64,000 bases of DNA from JANQHS01 sp965267505 (GCA_965267505.1 OZ254081.1:620001-684000), one strand, 5' to 3'. Positions 34,492 through 44,108 are shown, counted from the first letter of the stretch. The notes: generated by a model not told the origin, from the letters alone. A program made the numbers and translations.

Positions 34492-35967
34492 ATGGGAAAG
34501 GGGATAACATCCAGAGAAGCAAACTATCCACAGTGGTATAACGATATAGTCAATAAGGCCGATCTTGCTGAGAATTCAGATGTTCGTGGTTGCATGGTCA
34601 TCAAACCCTATGGATTTACCATCTGGGAGAAAATGCAAAGGGAATTGGATGACAGATTCAAGGATACTGGACATGTCAATGCATATTTTCCTCTATTCAT
34701 TCCAAAGTCCTATTTGAGCAAGGAAGCTGATCATGTAGAAGGCTTTGCAAAGGAATGTGCGGTAGTCACACATTATCGACTAAAGAATTCTGATGACGGA
34801 AAGGGAGTAGTGGTTGACCCTGAGGCCCAGCTTGAAGAAGAGTTAGTGGTGAGACCCACAAGTGAAACTGTTATCTGGAACAGTTATAAAAATTGGATCC
34901 AAAGCTATCGAGACCTCCCTCTTCTGATCAATCAATGGGCAAATGTGGTCCGTTGGGAAATGAGGACCCGTTTATTCCTACGGACCGCAGAGTTTCTATG
35001 GCAGGAAGGGCACACCGCGCATGCTACGAAGGGTGAGGCGGTAGAAGAAACATTAAAGATCCTTGACGTATACGCGGACTTTGCTGAAAACGTAATGGCC
35101 ATGCCTGTTGTCAAGGGGCTTAAAACGGAAAGCGAAAGATTTGCCGGTGCTATAGATACCTATTGCATTGAGGCTCTGATGCAGGACGGCAAGGCCTTAC
35201 AGGCCGGGACCTCACATTTCCTGGGACAGAATTTTGCCAAAGCCTTCGATGTGACCTTCACATCCAAAGAAGGAAAGGAAGAGTTGGTTTGGGGCACTAG
35301 CTGGGGAGTAAGTACCCGATTAATGGGTGCCCTGATCATGGCCCACGCCGATGACAATGGTTTGGTTCTCCCTCCAAAATTAGCTCCTACCCAGGTTGTG
35401 ATCGTTCCTATTTACAAGAATGAGGAACAATACGATCAGATCTGTACTAAAGGAAAAGAGATCATGGAAGCCTTGAAGAAAAAGGGCATCCGTGTGAAAT
35501 TGGATGATAGAGATACGGAAAGGCCAGGATGGAAATTTGCCGAATATGAATTGAAGGGAGTTCCTATCCGAATGGCAATTGGTCCAAGGGATCTTGAAAA
35601 TGGTGAAATTGAACTTGCCAGAAGAGATACCGGTGAGAAGGCCCAGGAAAAAATGGAAGGAGTCGAGGAGAGAGTTCCAGCCCTGTTAGATGAGATCCAG
35701 AATAATATTTTTCAAAAGGCATTGAGCTTTCGGGAACAAAATACCCGCAAAGTGGATTCTTATGATGAGTTCAAACAAGTTTTGAAGGAAAAAGGAGGCT
35801 TTATCCTGGCTCATTGGGATGGAGATACAAAGACAGAAGAAAAGATTAAGCAGGATACCAAAGCAACCATCAGGTGCATTCCTCTTGATCCTGATGCAGA
35901 AAAAGGTGAATGTATGGTCACCGGCAAACCTTCTGAAAGAAGAGTGATCTTCGCCAAAGCATATTGA
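34492..35967 (+). CDS. proS: Prolyl-tRNA synthetase, archaeal/eukaryotic (type 3) form
   Basis: Class II synthetase charging tRNA-Pro, 491 aa. Class II motifs are visible: RPTSETVIW (near motif 2 region), LFLRTAEFLWQEGHTAH and the C-terminal GTSWGVSTRLMGALIM (motif 3). The protein lacks the bacterial editing insertion and has the C-terminal extension ending in AKAY, so it is the type 3 form usual in Bacteroidota. It is followed after one base by an NfeD-like gene. Confidence 0.95.
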   Translation: MGKGITSREANYPQWYNDIVNKADLAENSDVRGCMVIKPYGFTIWEKMQRELDDRFKDTGHVNAYFPLFIPKSYLSKEADHVEGFAKECAVVTHYRLKNSDDGKGVVVDPEAQLEEELVVRPTSETVIWNSYKNWIQSYRDLPLLINQWANVVRWEMRTRLFLRTAEFLWQEGHTAHATKGEAVEETLKILDVYADFAENVMAMPVVKGLKTESERFAGAIDTYCIEALMQDGKALQAGTSHFLGQNFAKAFDVTFTSKEGKEELVWGTSWGVSTRLMGALIMAHADDNGLVLPPKLAPTQVVIVPIYKNEEQYDQICTKGKEIMEALKKKGIRVKLDDRDTERPGWKFAEYELKGVPIRMAIGPRDLENGEIELARRDTGEKAQEKMEGVEERVPALLDEIQNNIFQKALSFREQNTRKVDSYDEFKQVLKEKGGFILAHWDGDTKTEEKIKQDTKATIRCIPLDPDAEKGECMVTGKPSERRVIFAKAY

Positions 35968-35968
35968 T

Positions 35969-36436
35969 ATGGAGTGGATGATCGTAATAGGATTTATAGT
36001 GATCGGGGTTGCCTTGGCAATCATTGAAATATTATTTATTCCTGGAACGACCATTTTTGGCATCCTAGGAATTGCCTCATACATTACCGGAGTGGTTTTG
36101 GCTTACAGCTATTTCCCTTCACCTACCTCCCATTTCTTTTTTATTGGGAGTTTCATTTTTTCCATTGCCGCTGTTGGCCTTAGTTTTAGAGGAAAATCAT
36201 GGGATAGGTTCTCTTTAAAGGAAAAAAACGAAGGACGGTTTAATGAAGGGCAGAATAAGAGTCTATCCGAAGGGGATGAAGGTATTTCCACTTCAAGTCT
36301 TAGACCGATGGGAAAGGGTGAGTTCAATGAGAAAGTCTATGAGGTTTCGACCTTAGGCGGATTCATAGAAACAGGAAAACCAATCCGAATTATTAAAATT
36401 GAAAATCTAAAGATCACAGTAGAAGAAATAAGTTAA
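35969..36436 (+). CDS. NfeD-like membrane protein
   Basis: A 155-aa protein with two N-terminal hydrophobic helices (IGFIVIGVALAIIEILFIPG), a loop of low complexity (about 80-110) and a C-terminal OB-like domain (VSTLGGFIETGKPIRIIKIE). NfeD proteins associate with flotillin-type scaffolds, and the next gene after two bases is the flotillin-like floA, which supports the call. Confidence 0.85.
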   Translation: MEWMIVIGFIVIGVALAIIEILFIPGTTIFGILGIASYITGVVLAYSYFPSPTSHFFFIGSFIFSIAAVGLSFRGKSWDRFSLKEKNEGRFNEGQNKSLSEGDEGISTSSLRPMGKGEFNEKVYEVSTLGGFIETGKPIRIIKIENLKITVEEIS

Positions 36437-36438
36437 TC

Positions 36439-37443
36439 ATGGCTACCGGACTATTTTCATTGTTGATCCTCGTAGGATCGATCATCCTTTTTTTTCTCTT
36501 CCTTTATTTCGTCCCAGTTAACCTCTGGATCACGGCGAGATTCTCCAACGTAAAGGTTGGGTTATTTGAATTGGTGTTCATGAGGATCAGGAAGGTGCCA
36601 CCAAGGATCGTTGTGAATTCCATGATCACGGCAACAAAAGCCGGATTGGATCTGTCCACTTCTGAATTAGAGACGCATTACCTGGCAGGAGGAAATGTTC
36701 CCAATGTTATTACAGCACTGATCTCAGCTGATAAAGCAAACATCAGCCTTGACTTCAAGCAAGCTACTGCGATTGATCTGGCTGGTAGAGATGTATTTCA
36801 GGCAGTTCAGATCTCGGTTAATCCAAAAGTGATCACCACTCCTAAGGTAGCTGCGGTGGCCGCCGATGGCATTCAGCTTATCGCTACTGCAAGAGTAACC
36901 GTACGGGCAAACATCCAACAATTGGTTGGTGGTGCCGGAGAAGATACCATCCTCGCTAGAGTTGGTGAAGGAATTGTAACCTCAATCGGTTCAGCAGGAA
37001 CCCACAAAGAGGTACTAGAGAATCCAGACAAGATCTCAAAACTTGTATTGGAAAGAGGATTGGACGCAGGAACTGCATTCGAGATCCTGTCCATTGATAT
37101 CGCTGATGTAGACGTTGGAGAAAACATTGGTGCAAAACTTCAGATCGATCAAGCTAATGCCGACTTGAAAGTTGCCGAAGCTAAGGCTGAAGAAAGAAGG
37201 GCTATGGCGGTTGCAAGCGAACAGGAAATGAAAGCTAAGAGCCAGGAAATGAAAGCCAAGGTAATTGAAGCTGAAGCTCAAATTCCTCAGGCCATGGCAG
37301 AAGCCTTCAAATCAGGAAACCTTGGTATCATGGATTACTATAAAATGAAAAATATAGAAGCTGATACCGATATGAGGGATTCGATCGCCAACACCGGAAA
37401 GAGCACCAAGAAATCCGAAGGTAAGCCCGGAAAAAGCAAATAG
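36439..37443 (+). CDS. floA: Flotillin-like protein FloA (UPF0365)
   Basis: Membrane scaffold protein of the SPFH/flotillin type, 334 aa. A hairpin-like hydrophobic N-terminus (about 5-30) is followed by the SPFH domain with ADKANISLDFKQATAIDLAG and RVTVRANIQQLVGG, and a coiled coil rich in Ala/Glu (KVAEAKAEERRAMAVASEQE). Role: organising functional membrane microdomains. Together with NfeD it forms a conserved pair. Confidence 0.93.
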   Translation: MATGLFSLLILVGSIILFFLFLYFVPVNLWITARFSNVKVGLFELVFMRIRKVPPRIVVNSMITATKAGLDLSTSELETHYLAGGNVPNVITALISADKANISLDFKQATAIDLAGRDVFQAVQISVNPKVITTPKVAAVAADGIQLIATARVTVRANIQQLVGGAGEDTILARVGEGIVTSIGSAGTHKEVLENPDKISKLVLERGLDAGTAFEILSIDIADVDVGENIGAKLQIDQANADLKVAEAKAEERRAMAVASEQEMKAKSQEMKAKVIEAEAQIPQAMAEAFKSGNLGIMDYYKMKNIEADTDMRDSIANTGKSTKKSEGKPGKSK

Positions 37444-37465
37444 AACTTAGGGAATGGCTGGGGAA

Positions 37466-38503
37466 TTAATTTTTCCCGGCCAGCTGCCCGCAAGCAGCGT
37501 CAATATCTTTCCCTCTTGACCTCCTGAGGCTTGCCGGAATACGATTCCGAACTAAAAAGTCCCGAAACTTATCCGCTTTTTGTTCCTCCGTTTTTGAAAA
37601 TGGAGTACCGTCAACCGGGTTATACTCGATCAGATTAACCTTGCTCGGAACTTTTCTGGCGATATCAACCAATTCCTTTGCATCGTTGGGACTGTCGTTG
37701 AAATCCTTCAAAAGGATATATTCAAAAGTTACTTTCCTGCGAGTTTTTTTATAAAAAGCACTCAAAGAATCCAGAAGGCTTTTGAGATCGTTGCTTTTAT
37801 TGATCTCCATGATCTCATTCCTCTTTTTATCATTTGCAGCATGAAGTGACAGGGCCAGATTGAACTTGGGTTTCAGCTCTGCCAACTTCTCGATCATCTT
37901 GGAGATCCCTGCTGTGGATATCGTGATCCTCGACCCTGACATACCCATTCCCTGAGGGCTAGATATCAGCTCTGCCGACTGAACAACATTCTTATAATTC
38001 AATAAGGGCTCCCCCATTCCCATGTAAACAATATTGGAAAGTGGTTTTTGATATACTTCCTGAGAAACCTTGTTCAATAAAAATGCTTGATCATAGATCT
38101 CAGAAGCATCAAGGTTTCTTTTCCGATCCAGGAATCCTGTAGCACAGAAACTACAAGCAAGGGAACAACCAACCTGTGAGGAAATACAGGCCGTGAATCG
38201 ATCTTCAGTAGGAATAAGAACTCCTTCCACTAATTCGCCATCCCTTAGTTCAAAACCAACCTTTATGGTACCATCAGAGCTTGTTTGTCTTTCTTTGATC
38301 TTGAGCTTTCCAAGAGTGAATTCCTTTTTTAGCTCCTCCACAAGGCCTTTCGGCAGATTTCTCATTTCTTCGAAATCGTTAACTCCTTTAACCCAAAGCC
38401 AATCCCATACCTGTTTAGATCTGAATCCAGGTTGGCCCATCTCAACCAGCTTTTCTTTAAGCTGATCAAGGGTAAGAGAGCGAATATTGCTTTGAACCGA
38501 CAC
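37466..38503 (-). CDS. rlmN: 23S rRNA (adenine2503-C2)-methyltransferase RlmN
   Basis: Radical-SAM enzyme that methylates A2503 of 23S rRNA and A37 of some tRNAs. The 345-aa protein has the cluster motif CSLACSFCATG (CxxxCxxC, about 114-122), MGMGEPLLN, and a second conserved Cys in AACGQL near the C-terminus, the site of the methyl-carrying intermediate. It follows the thioesterase by one base on the same strand. Confidence 0.96.
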   Translation of the reverse strand: MSVQSNIRSLTLDQLKEKLVEMGQPGFRSKQVWDWLWVKGVNDFEEMRNLPKGLVEELKKEFTLGKLKIKERQTSSDGTIKVGFELRDGELVEGVLIPTEDRFTACISSQVGCSLACSFCATGFLDRKRNLDASEIYDQAFLLNKVSQEVYQKPLSNIVYMGMGEPLLNYKNVVQSAELISSPQGMGMSGSRITISTAGISKMIEKLAELKPKFNLALSLHAANDKKRNEIMEINKSNDLKSLLDSLSAFYKKTRRKVTFEYILLKDFNDSPNDAKELVDIARKVPSKVNLIEYNPVDGTPFSKTEEQKADKFRDFLVRNRIPASLRRSRGKDIDAACGQLAGKN

Positions 38504-38504
38504 C

Positions 38505-38939
38505 TTAATTTTTAATTGAATTTATCCTTTCCAACAAAGGGGCTTCTATACTGACTACCTTCCTTTCATCATAATCAAAAAGGATCATCCCGGTCTTTGC
38601 CAAGGCAAGGATCTCACCCGAAGGGTCTTTTTCGATTTGATAGACCAGATCAAAACCCACTCTTCCTATTTCTCCAAATCCAACCTTGATCCTCAGCTTT
38701 TCATTGAAAAAACCCTCAGATTTATACTGAATTGCTGAATCAGCCATGATCAAACCAAAGCCCCCAAAGTTCATTTCATCAAAGTCCATGCTCCCCAAAA
38801 ATTCCCTTCTTGCCTGATGCAAAAGTGAAAGGACCGCGTCATTACCGAGGTGGTTCCCATAATTAAGGTCACTCACCCGGATCTTCTCTTCAATAAAAAA
38901 GTTGAATTCATCCGGCAATTTGATCTTTACCCTATCCAT
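38505..38939 (-). CDS. Hotdog-fold acyl-CoA thioesterase
   Basis: A 144-aa 4HBT-type thioesterase. Motifs: IRVSDLNYGNHLGNDAVLSL near residue 20-40 (active-site Asn/His region), then a long strand KVGFGEIGRVGFDLVYQIEK. Closest to YbgC/FcbC-type acyl-CoA thioesterases; substrate not known. It abuts rlmN and is divergent from the TRAP genes. Confidence 0.8.
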   Translation of the reverse strand: MDRVKIKLPDEFNFFIEEKIRVSDLNYGNHLGNDAVLSLLHQARREFLGSMDFDEMNFGGFGLIMADSAIQYKSEGFFNEKLRIKVGFGEIGRVGFDLVYQIEKDPSGEILALAKTGMILFDYDERKVVSIEAPLLERINSIKN

Positions 38940-38980
38940 AGACCTTGTTCTCTATCAATTGCAAAAAACTTGATTTATTA

Positions 38981-39484
38981 TTGAAAAAAATAACCTTTAT
39001 CAAAAGCACCCTAAATAACCTGGTCAAGCTTGCAGGAAGCTTTTCTGTTTTTCTGAATATCCTTCTTCCGGCGATTATACTCCTCGATGTTCTTTTCAGG
39101 TATTTGTTCAGCATTTCCTTCCCTTGGTTATTTGAATTGGAATGGCATCTATTCGGAGCAATCTTTTTGCTGGGGGCTGCGCAGACCTATCTCGCCAATA
39201 AGCATGTTAGAGTGGATCTTTTCTATAATCGTTTCTCCCAAAGGCGGAAGAATCTTATTGATAAGACAGGGGATTTACTTTTCCTACTACCCTTTTCAAT
39301 AGTCGGTTTGATCTATTCATCCAAGTTTGCCTACAACAGCTTTCAGATCCTTGAAGCCTCCCCGGACCCGGGCGGCCTCCCATTTAGGTTTATAATCAAA
39401 GCAGTTCTGCCTCTTATGTTTTTGCTTTTGATCATCCAGGTTATCTCTAATCTCCTTAATTCCAGGACCGAAAATGAACTTTGA
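38981..39484 (+). CDS. TRAP transporter small permease (DctQ-type)
   Basis: A 167-aa integral membrane protein with four helices, the DctQ arrangement (ILLDVLFRYLFSISFPWLFE; FELEWHLFGAIFLLGAAQTY). TTG 38981 (MKKITFIKS) is chosen over TTG 38945, which would put the start only five bases from the divergent gene. It overlaps dctM by 11 bases. Confidence 0.85.
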   Translation: MKKITFIKSTLNNLVKLAGSFSVFLNILLPAIILLDVLFRYLFSISFPWLFELEWHLFGAIFLLGAAQTYLANKHVRVDLFYNRFSQRRKNLIDKTGDLLFLLPFSIVGLIYSSKFAYNSFQILEASPDPGGLPFRFIIKAVLPLMFLLLIIQVISNLLNSRTENEL

Positions 39485-40790
39485 GCTACTCGCAATATTG
39501 ATGTTTGCGGTTGCCTTTGGCTTAATTCTTCTTGGTTACCCGGTTGCCTTCACCCTGGGTGGGATTTCCCTTGCTTTTGGGCTCTTTACCCTGGGTCCTG
39601 ATTTCTTTTATGCCTTGCCTTTAAGGGTTTTTGGCATCATGAATAATTATGTCCTGATAGCAGCCCCTCTTTTTATCTTCATGGGGATCACCCTGGAAAG
39701 ATCAGGGATAGCAGAGAAGCTGCTTCATACCATGGCTGGACTTATGGGGAAGGTAAGAGGAGGTTTAGCCTACGCAGTAATAATCGTTGGAACCATGTTA
39801 GCAGCATCGACTGGAATAGTGGGAGCAACAGTAGTGACCATGGGTTTGATAAGCCTTCCTACCATGCTCAAAAGCAATTACAAACCTGAACTAGCCACGG
39901 GGGTGATTTCAGCATCAGGAACCCTGGGTCAAATTATTCCTCCTTCAGTGGTTCTTGTACTTCTGGGAAGCGTGCTGAATGTATCAGTCGGAAATCTATT
40001 TCTTGCAGCAGTGATTCCGGGAGTCAGCCTGGTGATCCTTTATCTTCTGGTCGTAGTCGGTTTTTCTTTTCTTAAACCTGATTGGCTTCCTGAGAAAAAG
40101 GAAAAAGGTCAAGAACCACCTGTAAGTAAAATTGAATTGGTCAAAAGTTTAGGATTTCCTTTTCTTCTTATCCTGGGTGTATTGGGGTCAATTTTTGCCG
40201 GGATCGCCTCCCCTACTGAGGCTGCAGCTGTAGGTGCAATGGGTGCCCTAGGATTAGCAGCTTCTCAAAAGAAGCTCGACAGGAAAACCATCTGGGAAAT
40301 AGGACAACAATCCAGCTACTTAAGCTCCATGGTATTTATGATCTTCATTGGAGCCACATCATTTTCCCTGGTTTTCAGAGGCCTTGGAGGTGATCATCTA
40401 CTCACAGAGCTGATCATTGGCAACGACCTTAGCCCAATGCTTTTTGTATTGATGGTCATGCTGATCGTCTTCATAGCCGGTTTTTTTATCGATTTCATAG
40501 AGATCGTCTTTATCATAGTCCCGGTTGTGGCCCCGATATTCATAAAAATGGGTGTTGACTTGATATGGATCGGGATACTCCTGGCGGTCAACCTCCAAAC
40601 CTCATTTCTAACTCCTCCTTTTGGCTTTTCATTGTTCTATTTAAAAGGAGTGGCACCTCCCGAGGTCAAAACAAGCCATTTATATCGCGGGGTAGTTCCC
40701 TTTGTAATTATTCAGGTATTGGTTTTGGGCTTGATGATATTCTGGCCGGAAACCGTTACCTGGCTTCCCGAATATCTATCCGCTAATTGA
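39474..40790 (+). CDS. TRAP transporter large permease (DctM-type)
   Basis: Ion-driven uptake permease of 438 aa with about twelve membrane helices. DctM motifs include APLFIFMGITLERSGIAEKL, ASTGIVGATVVTMGLISLPT, SGTLGQIIPPSVVLVLLG and SPTEAAAVGAMGAL. It pairs with the upstream DctQ. No DctP-type binding protein is adjacent. The substrate (usually an organic acid) is not known. Confidence 0.93.
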   Translation: MNFELLAILMFAVAFGLILLGYPVAFTLGGISLAFGLFTLGPDFFYALPLRVFGIMNNYVLIAAPLFIFMGITLERSGIAEKLLHTMAGLMGKVRGGLAYAVIIVGTMLAASTGIVGATVVTMGLISLPTMLKSNYKPELATGVISASGTLGQIIPPSVVLVLLGSVLNVSVGNLFLAAVIPGVSLVILYLLVVVGFSFLKPDWLPEKKEKGQEPPVSKIELVKSLGFPFLLILGVLGSIFAGIASPTEAAAVGAMGALGLAASQKKLDRKTIWEIGQQSSYLSSMVFMIFIGATSFSLVFRGLGGDHLLTELIIGNDLSPMLFVLMVMLIVFIAGFFIDFIEIVFIIVPVVAPIFIKMGVDLIWIGILLAVNLQTSFLTPPFGFSLFYLKGVAPPEVKTSHLYRGVVPFVIIQVLVLGLMIFWPETVTWLPEYLSAN

Positions 40791-40792
40791 AT

Positions 40793-41833
40793 TTAATCTT
40801 CGAGGCTATTGGCGAGGAAGGTATTCTTGCTGAGCAACCAAAGAGAGAAAAAGACCAGAGACCAATAAAGGTAGATCTGATAAAAATCCATGGTATCCTT
40901 GTACCTGTTCTCTTTAATGTCAGCTTTCTCCAATTGATCGATGTCCAAAAAGATCTCTTCCAAGGCAGCATTATTTGATGCTCTAAAGAATTCACCATTT
41001 CCAATTGAAGATACTTTTCTCAAAGTGGTCTCATCCAATGAGCTGGTAACGTACTGGGTGGCTCCAAAGAAATTCTTGCCATAAGGCACCTGTCCTTCCT
41101 TTCCTACCCCAATGCTATAGATCTTGATATGATATGCCGAAGCCAATTCTGCAGCGGTTATTGGATCTATGTTCCCTGCATTGTTATCCCCGTCAGATAA
41201 GAGGATCAAAACCTTGGAGGCAGATCTGGATTCTTTCATTCTGTTTATCCCAACTGCTAATGCACTGCCGATGGCAGTTCCTTGCTGAGGAATCATTTGA
41301 AGCTTTATCTGATCAATACTTTCAAAGAGAAGTTCATAATCTGTGGTTAGTGGGACCAAAGAATAAGCGTCACCAGAGAATACCACTATCCCAACCCGGT
41401 CCTGGAATCTGCCTTCGATGAATTTTCGTGCAACCTTTTTTGCTGCCTCCAACCTATTCGGTCTGAAATCCTGAAGTTCCATTGATTGAGAAACATCTAA
41501 TACCAAAAGGATATCAATTCCTTCTGACCATTGCTCAACAGTTTCATTCGTCCTTTGAGGCCTGGCAAGGGAAACAAGGATCAGGCTCAAAAAGAGAATG
41601 AAAAATAGAAGTGGGATAAATCTCAGGAATGAAGAAAAAGACGATTTAAGCCGGTTCTCTGGAATGGCTATATCCAGTTTCTGTCTTATCCTGAAAAAAA
41701 GCAGCCAGCGGATTAGGAAAAAAACAGGGATAAGGAAAAGGGCATAAAGAAATTGAGGATATACCCATTCAAAACCCTCTAAAACTTCAGAGCTAAACCA
41801 ATTCAGACTTAACCAATCCCCACTCTCTTTCAT
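40793..41833 (-). CDS. batA: BatA-like von Willebrand factor A domain protein
   Basis: A 346-aa membrane protein. Two N-terminal helices (about 27-45, 68-88) and one C-terminal helix (about 320-340) flank a VWA domain with a MIDAS motif DVSQS (113-117). It is the BatA component of the Bat (Bacteroides aerotolerance) cluster, whose molecular role is unclear. It overlaps the next upstream gene by four bases. BatB/C/D/E are absent on its downstream side, where the convergent TRAP gene ends two bases away. Confidence 0.85.
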   Translation of the reverse strand: MKESGDWLSLNWFSSEVLEGFEWVYPQFLYALFLIPVFFLIRWLLFFRIRQKLDIAIPENRLKSSFSSFLRFIPLLFFILFLSLILVSLARPQRTNETVEQWSEGIDILLVLDVSQSMELQDFRPNRLEAAKKVARKFIEGRFQDRVGIVVFSGDAYSLVPLTTDYELLFESIDQIKLQMIPQQGTAIGSALAVGINRMKESRSASKVLILLSDGDNNAGNIDPITAAELASAYHIKIYSIGVGKEGQVPYGKNFFGATQYVTSSLDETTLRKVSSIGNGEFFRASNNAALEEIFLDIDQLEKADIKENRYKDTMDFYQIYLYWSLVFFSLWLLSKNTFLANSLED

Positions 41834-42717
41834 TTCTTCTTGCTCTTTATTGCTTCTCTGCGCTTATGATAGAGGTCTTCAGCAAAATGCTTCAGATTTA
41901 TTACCAGGTTTGACCATTCGGCAATCTCCTTATTTCCATACAACCAGTTATCTATCAACTTCAGATTACTTGACATCTCCTGATGACCTGATAATTGGCT
42001 AACTTCTTTTGTCGTCAAGGCAGAATAACGGGTTGAACTTATACTTTCGAGATAGGATCTCCAGAAATTATCCATTCCCTCTACCTTTTCTTTCTCAAGG
42101 CCGCTGATACTTTCGAAAACCTGAAATTCTTCGAGGAACTTCTTATGCCTTTTATCTAACCAATAAACTTTCCATGCCTTTTGAATTGTCCTACCAAAGA
42201 ATACAATAATGGCAAGTATTATCGCCAGACTTATTCCTAAACCCCAGAAAAGTCTTGGATAGTCAAATAGGATCTTAAGTGGGTTCGCATCGGTATTGGT
42301 CTTGACTTCAAGGCTATCACTCACCACAGGAATAAGATCCTGAAAAACGACCGATCTGGGCTCAGCTGGAATTGAAAAAGAATCCTGTCCATTTATCACA
42401 AAAACAGGCAGCCCAAGGCTTTGAATTGAATCCAGACTAAAGCTTAAGAGTGTATAAACGGTGCTATCAAAAGAATGGCTTGAATCACTTTGAGTTTGGA
42501 AATATTCTAAATCCAGAACCTCAAACGGCAAAAAAGGAAAACTTGAGTCGGGGAATATCACCTGCCATTCAATCGGGTATTCCATCATTAAGGAATACTT
42601 GATAGGTTTTCCGATCATGACAGTATCGTTATGAAAAACTCCTATCGGCTTTTCACCTTCGGAAAAAGCATGAAAAGAAAAAGCAAGCAGAAAAAGTAAA
42701 AGGATCTTTTGCTTCAC
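41830..42717 (-). CDS. BatD-like/DUF4381-type membrane protein of the Bat cluster
   Basis: A 295-aa protein with a signal peptide (about 1-19), a periplasmic beta-rich domain (about 20-150), one membrane helix (WGLGISLAIILAIIVFFGRT, about 157-176) and a cytoplasmic helical tail. This is the pattern of the small BatD-like/DUF4381 partner between DUF58 and BatA in Bacteroidota. It overlaps both neighbours by four bases. Confidence 0.65.
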   Translation of the reverse strand: MKQKILLLFLLAFSFHAFSEGEKPIGVFHNDTVMIGKPIKYSLMMEYPIEWQVIFPDSSFPFLPFEVLDLEYFQTQSDSSHSFDSTVYTLLSFSLDSIQSLGLPVFVINGQDSFSIPAEPRSVVFQDLIPVVSDSLEVKTNTDANPLKILFDYPRLFWGLGISLAIILAIIVFFGRTIQKAWKVYWLDKRHKKFLEEFQVFESISGLEKEKVEGMDNFWRSYLESISSTRYSALTTKEVSQLSGHQEMSSNLKLIDNWLYGNKEIAEWSNLVINLKHFAEDLYHKRREAIKSKKK

Positions 42718-43598
42718 TTATTCTTGGATTTTCTACTCAGGTTTCTGATCCGAAATAGCTTAATAAGCTTGGGCACATAGTCTTCCTCTGTATCAATATG
42801 GATATAATTAGCACCAAGCCTGGAACAAAGCTTCTCCAAATTCCGGGAGTTTTCAGAGAAGAAATCACCTGATATTTTTTTGAAATCCTTTGAGGAACTA
42901 TTGACCCAGATCGTTTTTCCCGATTCCTGGTCCTTCAAAGGGACTATACCCATTCTGGGTAACTTTCTTTCCCTTGCATCCGAAATATGGATCACTACCA
43001 GGTCATGAAGATTTGATAAAGCTTTTAAATTCTTTTCGTAACCTTCATCAATAAAATCTGAGATCAGAATTACAACAGATTTTCTGGTGAGCCTGTTAAG
43101 AAGATAGCCTAACATCTTTGAGAGATCGGTCTTTCTGGAGCTCGGCTTAAGGTCAAATAACTCCTTGAATATTCGCATCGCATGACTCCTGCCCTTACCT
43201 GCCGGGATGAACTTTTCCGCCCTGTCAGAATATGCAAGAACTCCGGTCTGGCTTGATTCCTTTATAGCAGAAAAAGATAGTACCGAGCAGATCTCCTTGG
43301 AGATATCCATTTTTTTCTGACCCTTCTTCCCCAATTCCTGTGATGCGCTAACATCAACAAGGAAATACACAACCTGTTCTTTTTCTTCTTGAAAGGTTTT
43401 TACAAAGGTGCCATGCCCTTTTGCAGTAACCTTCCAGTGGATGGTCCGCACGTCATCACCATATTCATAGGCGCGCACATCGTCAAATTCCAGGCCTGTT
43501 CCCTTAAAAACAGATTGAAAATTCCCATGCATATGGGAATCCACTGCCTGTCGGATCCTTATTTCATAGTCACGAACCTTTTTAAGGATCTCCTTCAT
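42714..43598 (-). CDS. DUF58 domain protein (Bat/MoxR-associated)
   Basis: A 294-aa soluble protein with the DUF58 signature GLEFDDVRAYEYGDDVRTIHW and a VWA-like fold with a MIDAS-like DVSAS. It is normally encoded next to a MoxR AAA+ ATPase which is thought to remodel it. Here the upstream gene is DUF1573 instead. It overlaps the BatD-like gene by four bases. Confidence 0.9.
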   Translation of the reverse strand: MKEILKKVRDYEIRIRQAVDSHMHGNFQSVFKGTGLEFDDVRAYEYGDDVRTIHWKVTAKGHGTFVKTFQEEKEQVVYFLVDVSASQELGKKGQKKMDISKEICSVLSFSAIKESSQTGVLAYSDRAEKFIPAGKGRSHAMRIFKELFDLKPSSRKTDLSKMLGYLLNRLTRKSVVILISDFIDEGYEKNLKALSNLHDLVVIHISDARERKLPRMGIVPLKDQESGKTIWVNSSSKDFKKISGDFFSENSRNLEKLCSRLGANYIHIDTEEDYVPKLIKLFRIRNLSRKSKNK

Positions 43599-43614
43599 AC
43601 GAACACTCTACAGA

Positions 43615-44055
43615 TTAATTCTCAGCAGCACTGTTGTTTTGCTGGTTTTGCAAAACATTTGATTTGAGGGTTAGTCTGAAAACCGGCTCACTTGCATTGG
43701 AGTGAATGGTGATCACCTTGTTCTGAACTCCCATTTTTCCTTTGCTATCGAAAGTGGCTGCTATTTCACCTGACTGCCCTGGTAAAATTGGTTGTTTCGG
43801 CCATTCTGGTACCGTACATCCACAGGTGGTTTGAACCCTGGAGATCACTAAAGGAGCCTGGCCTTTGTTTGAAAATTTAAATGTGTGAGATACTTTATCG
43901 CCTTGATTGATTTCTCCAAAATCATGGGATGTCTGAGTAAATTCAAATACAGGAACCCCTGTTTCCTCCTTAGGTTCCGACTGAAGATCAAGCGTTTGTG
44001 AAAAAACAGTTCCTCCAAAAAATGAAAGTAAAATGATAAGTTTTAGTGCTTTCAT
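43615..44055 (-). CDS. DUF1573 family exported protein
   Basis: A 146-aa protein with a signal peptide (about 1-19) and a beta-sandwich containing ISRVQTTCGCTVPEWPKQPI, the DUF1573 hallmark Cys pair. The family resembles immunoglobulin/ASPM-type domains and is abundant in Bacteroidota periplasm. Role unknown. It precedes DUF58 by 16 bases, replacing the usual moxR. Confidence 0.88.
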   Translation of the reverse strand: MKALKLIILLSFFGGTVFSQTLDLQSEPKEETGVPVFEFTQTSHDFGEINQGDKVSHTFKFSNKGQAPLVISRVQTTCGCTVPEWPKQPILPGQSGEIAATFDSKGKMGVQNKVITIHSNASEPVFRLTLKSNVLQNQQNNSAAEN

Positions 44056-44108
44056 GTCAATCTTTTTAAATCTGATCCAATTGCATTACCAAAATTAGGC
44101 CAGTCTGA

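Noticed and set aside
37444..37490. Hairpin after floA (GGCTGGGGA...TCCCGGCC) as a terminator
   Set aside because: The arms contain mismatches, there is no T-run on either strand after the stem, and part of it is rlmN coding sequence.
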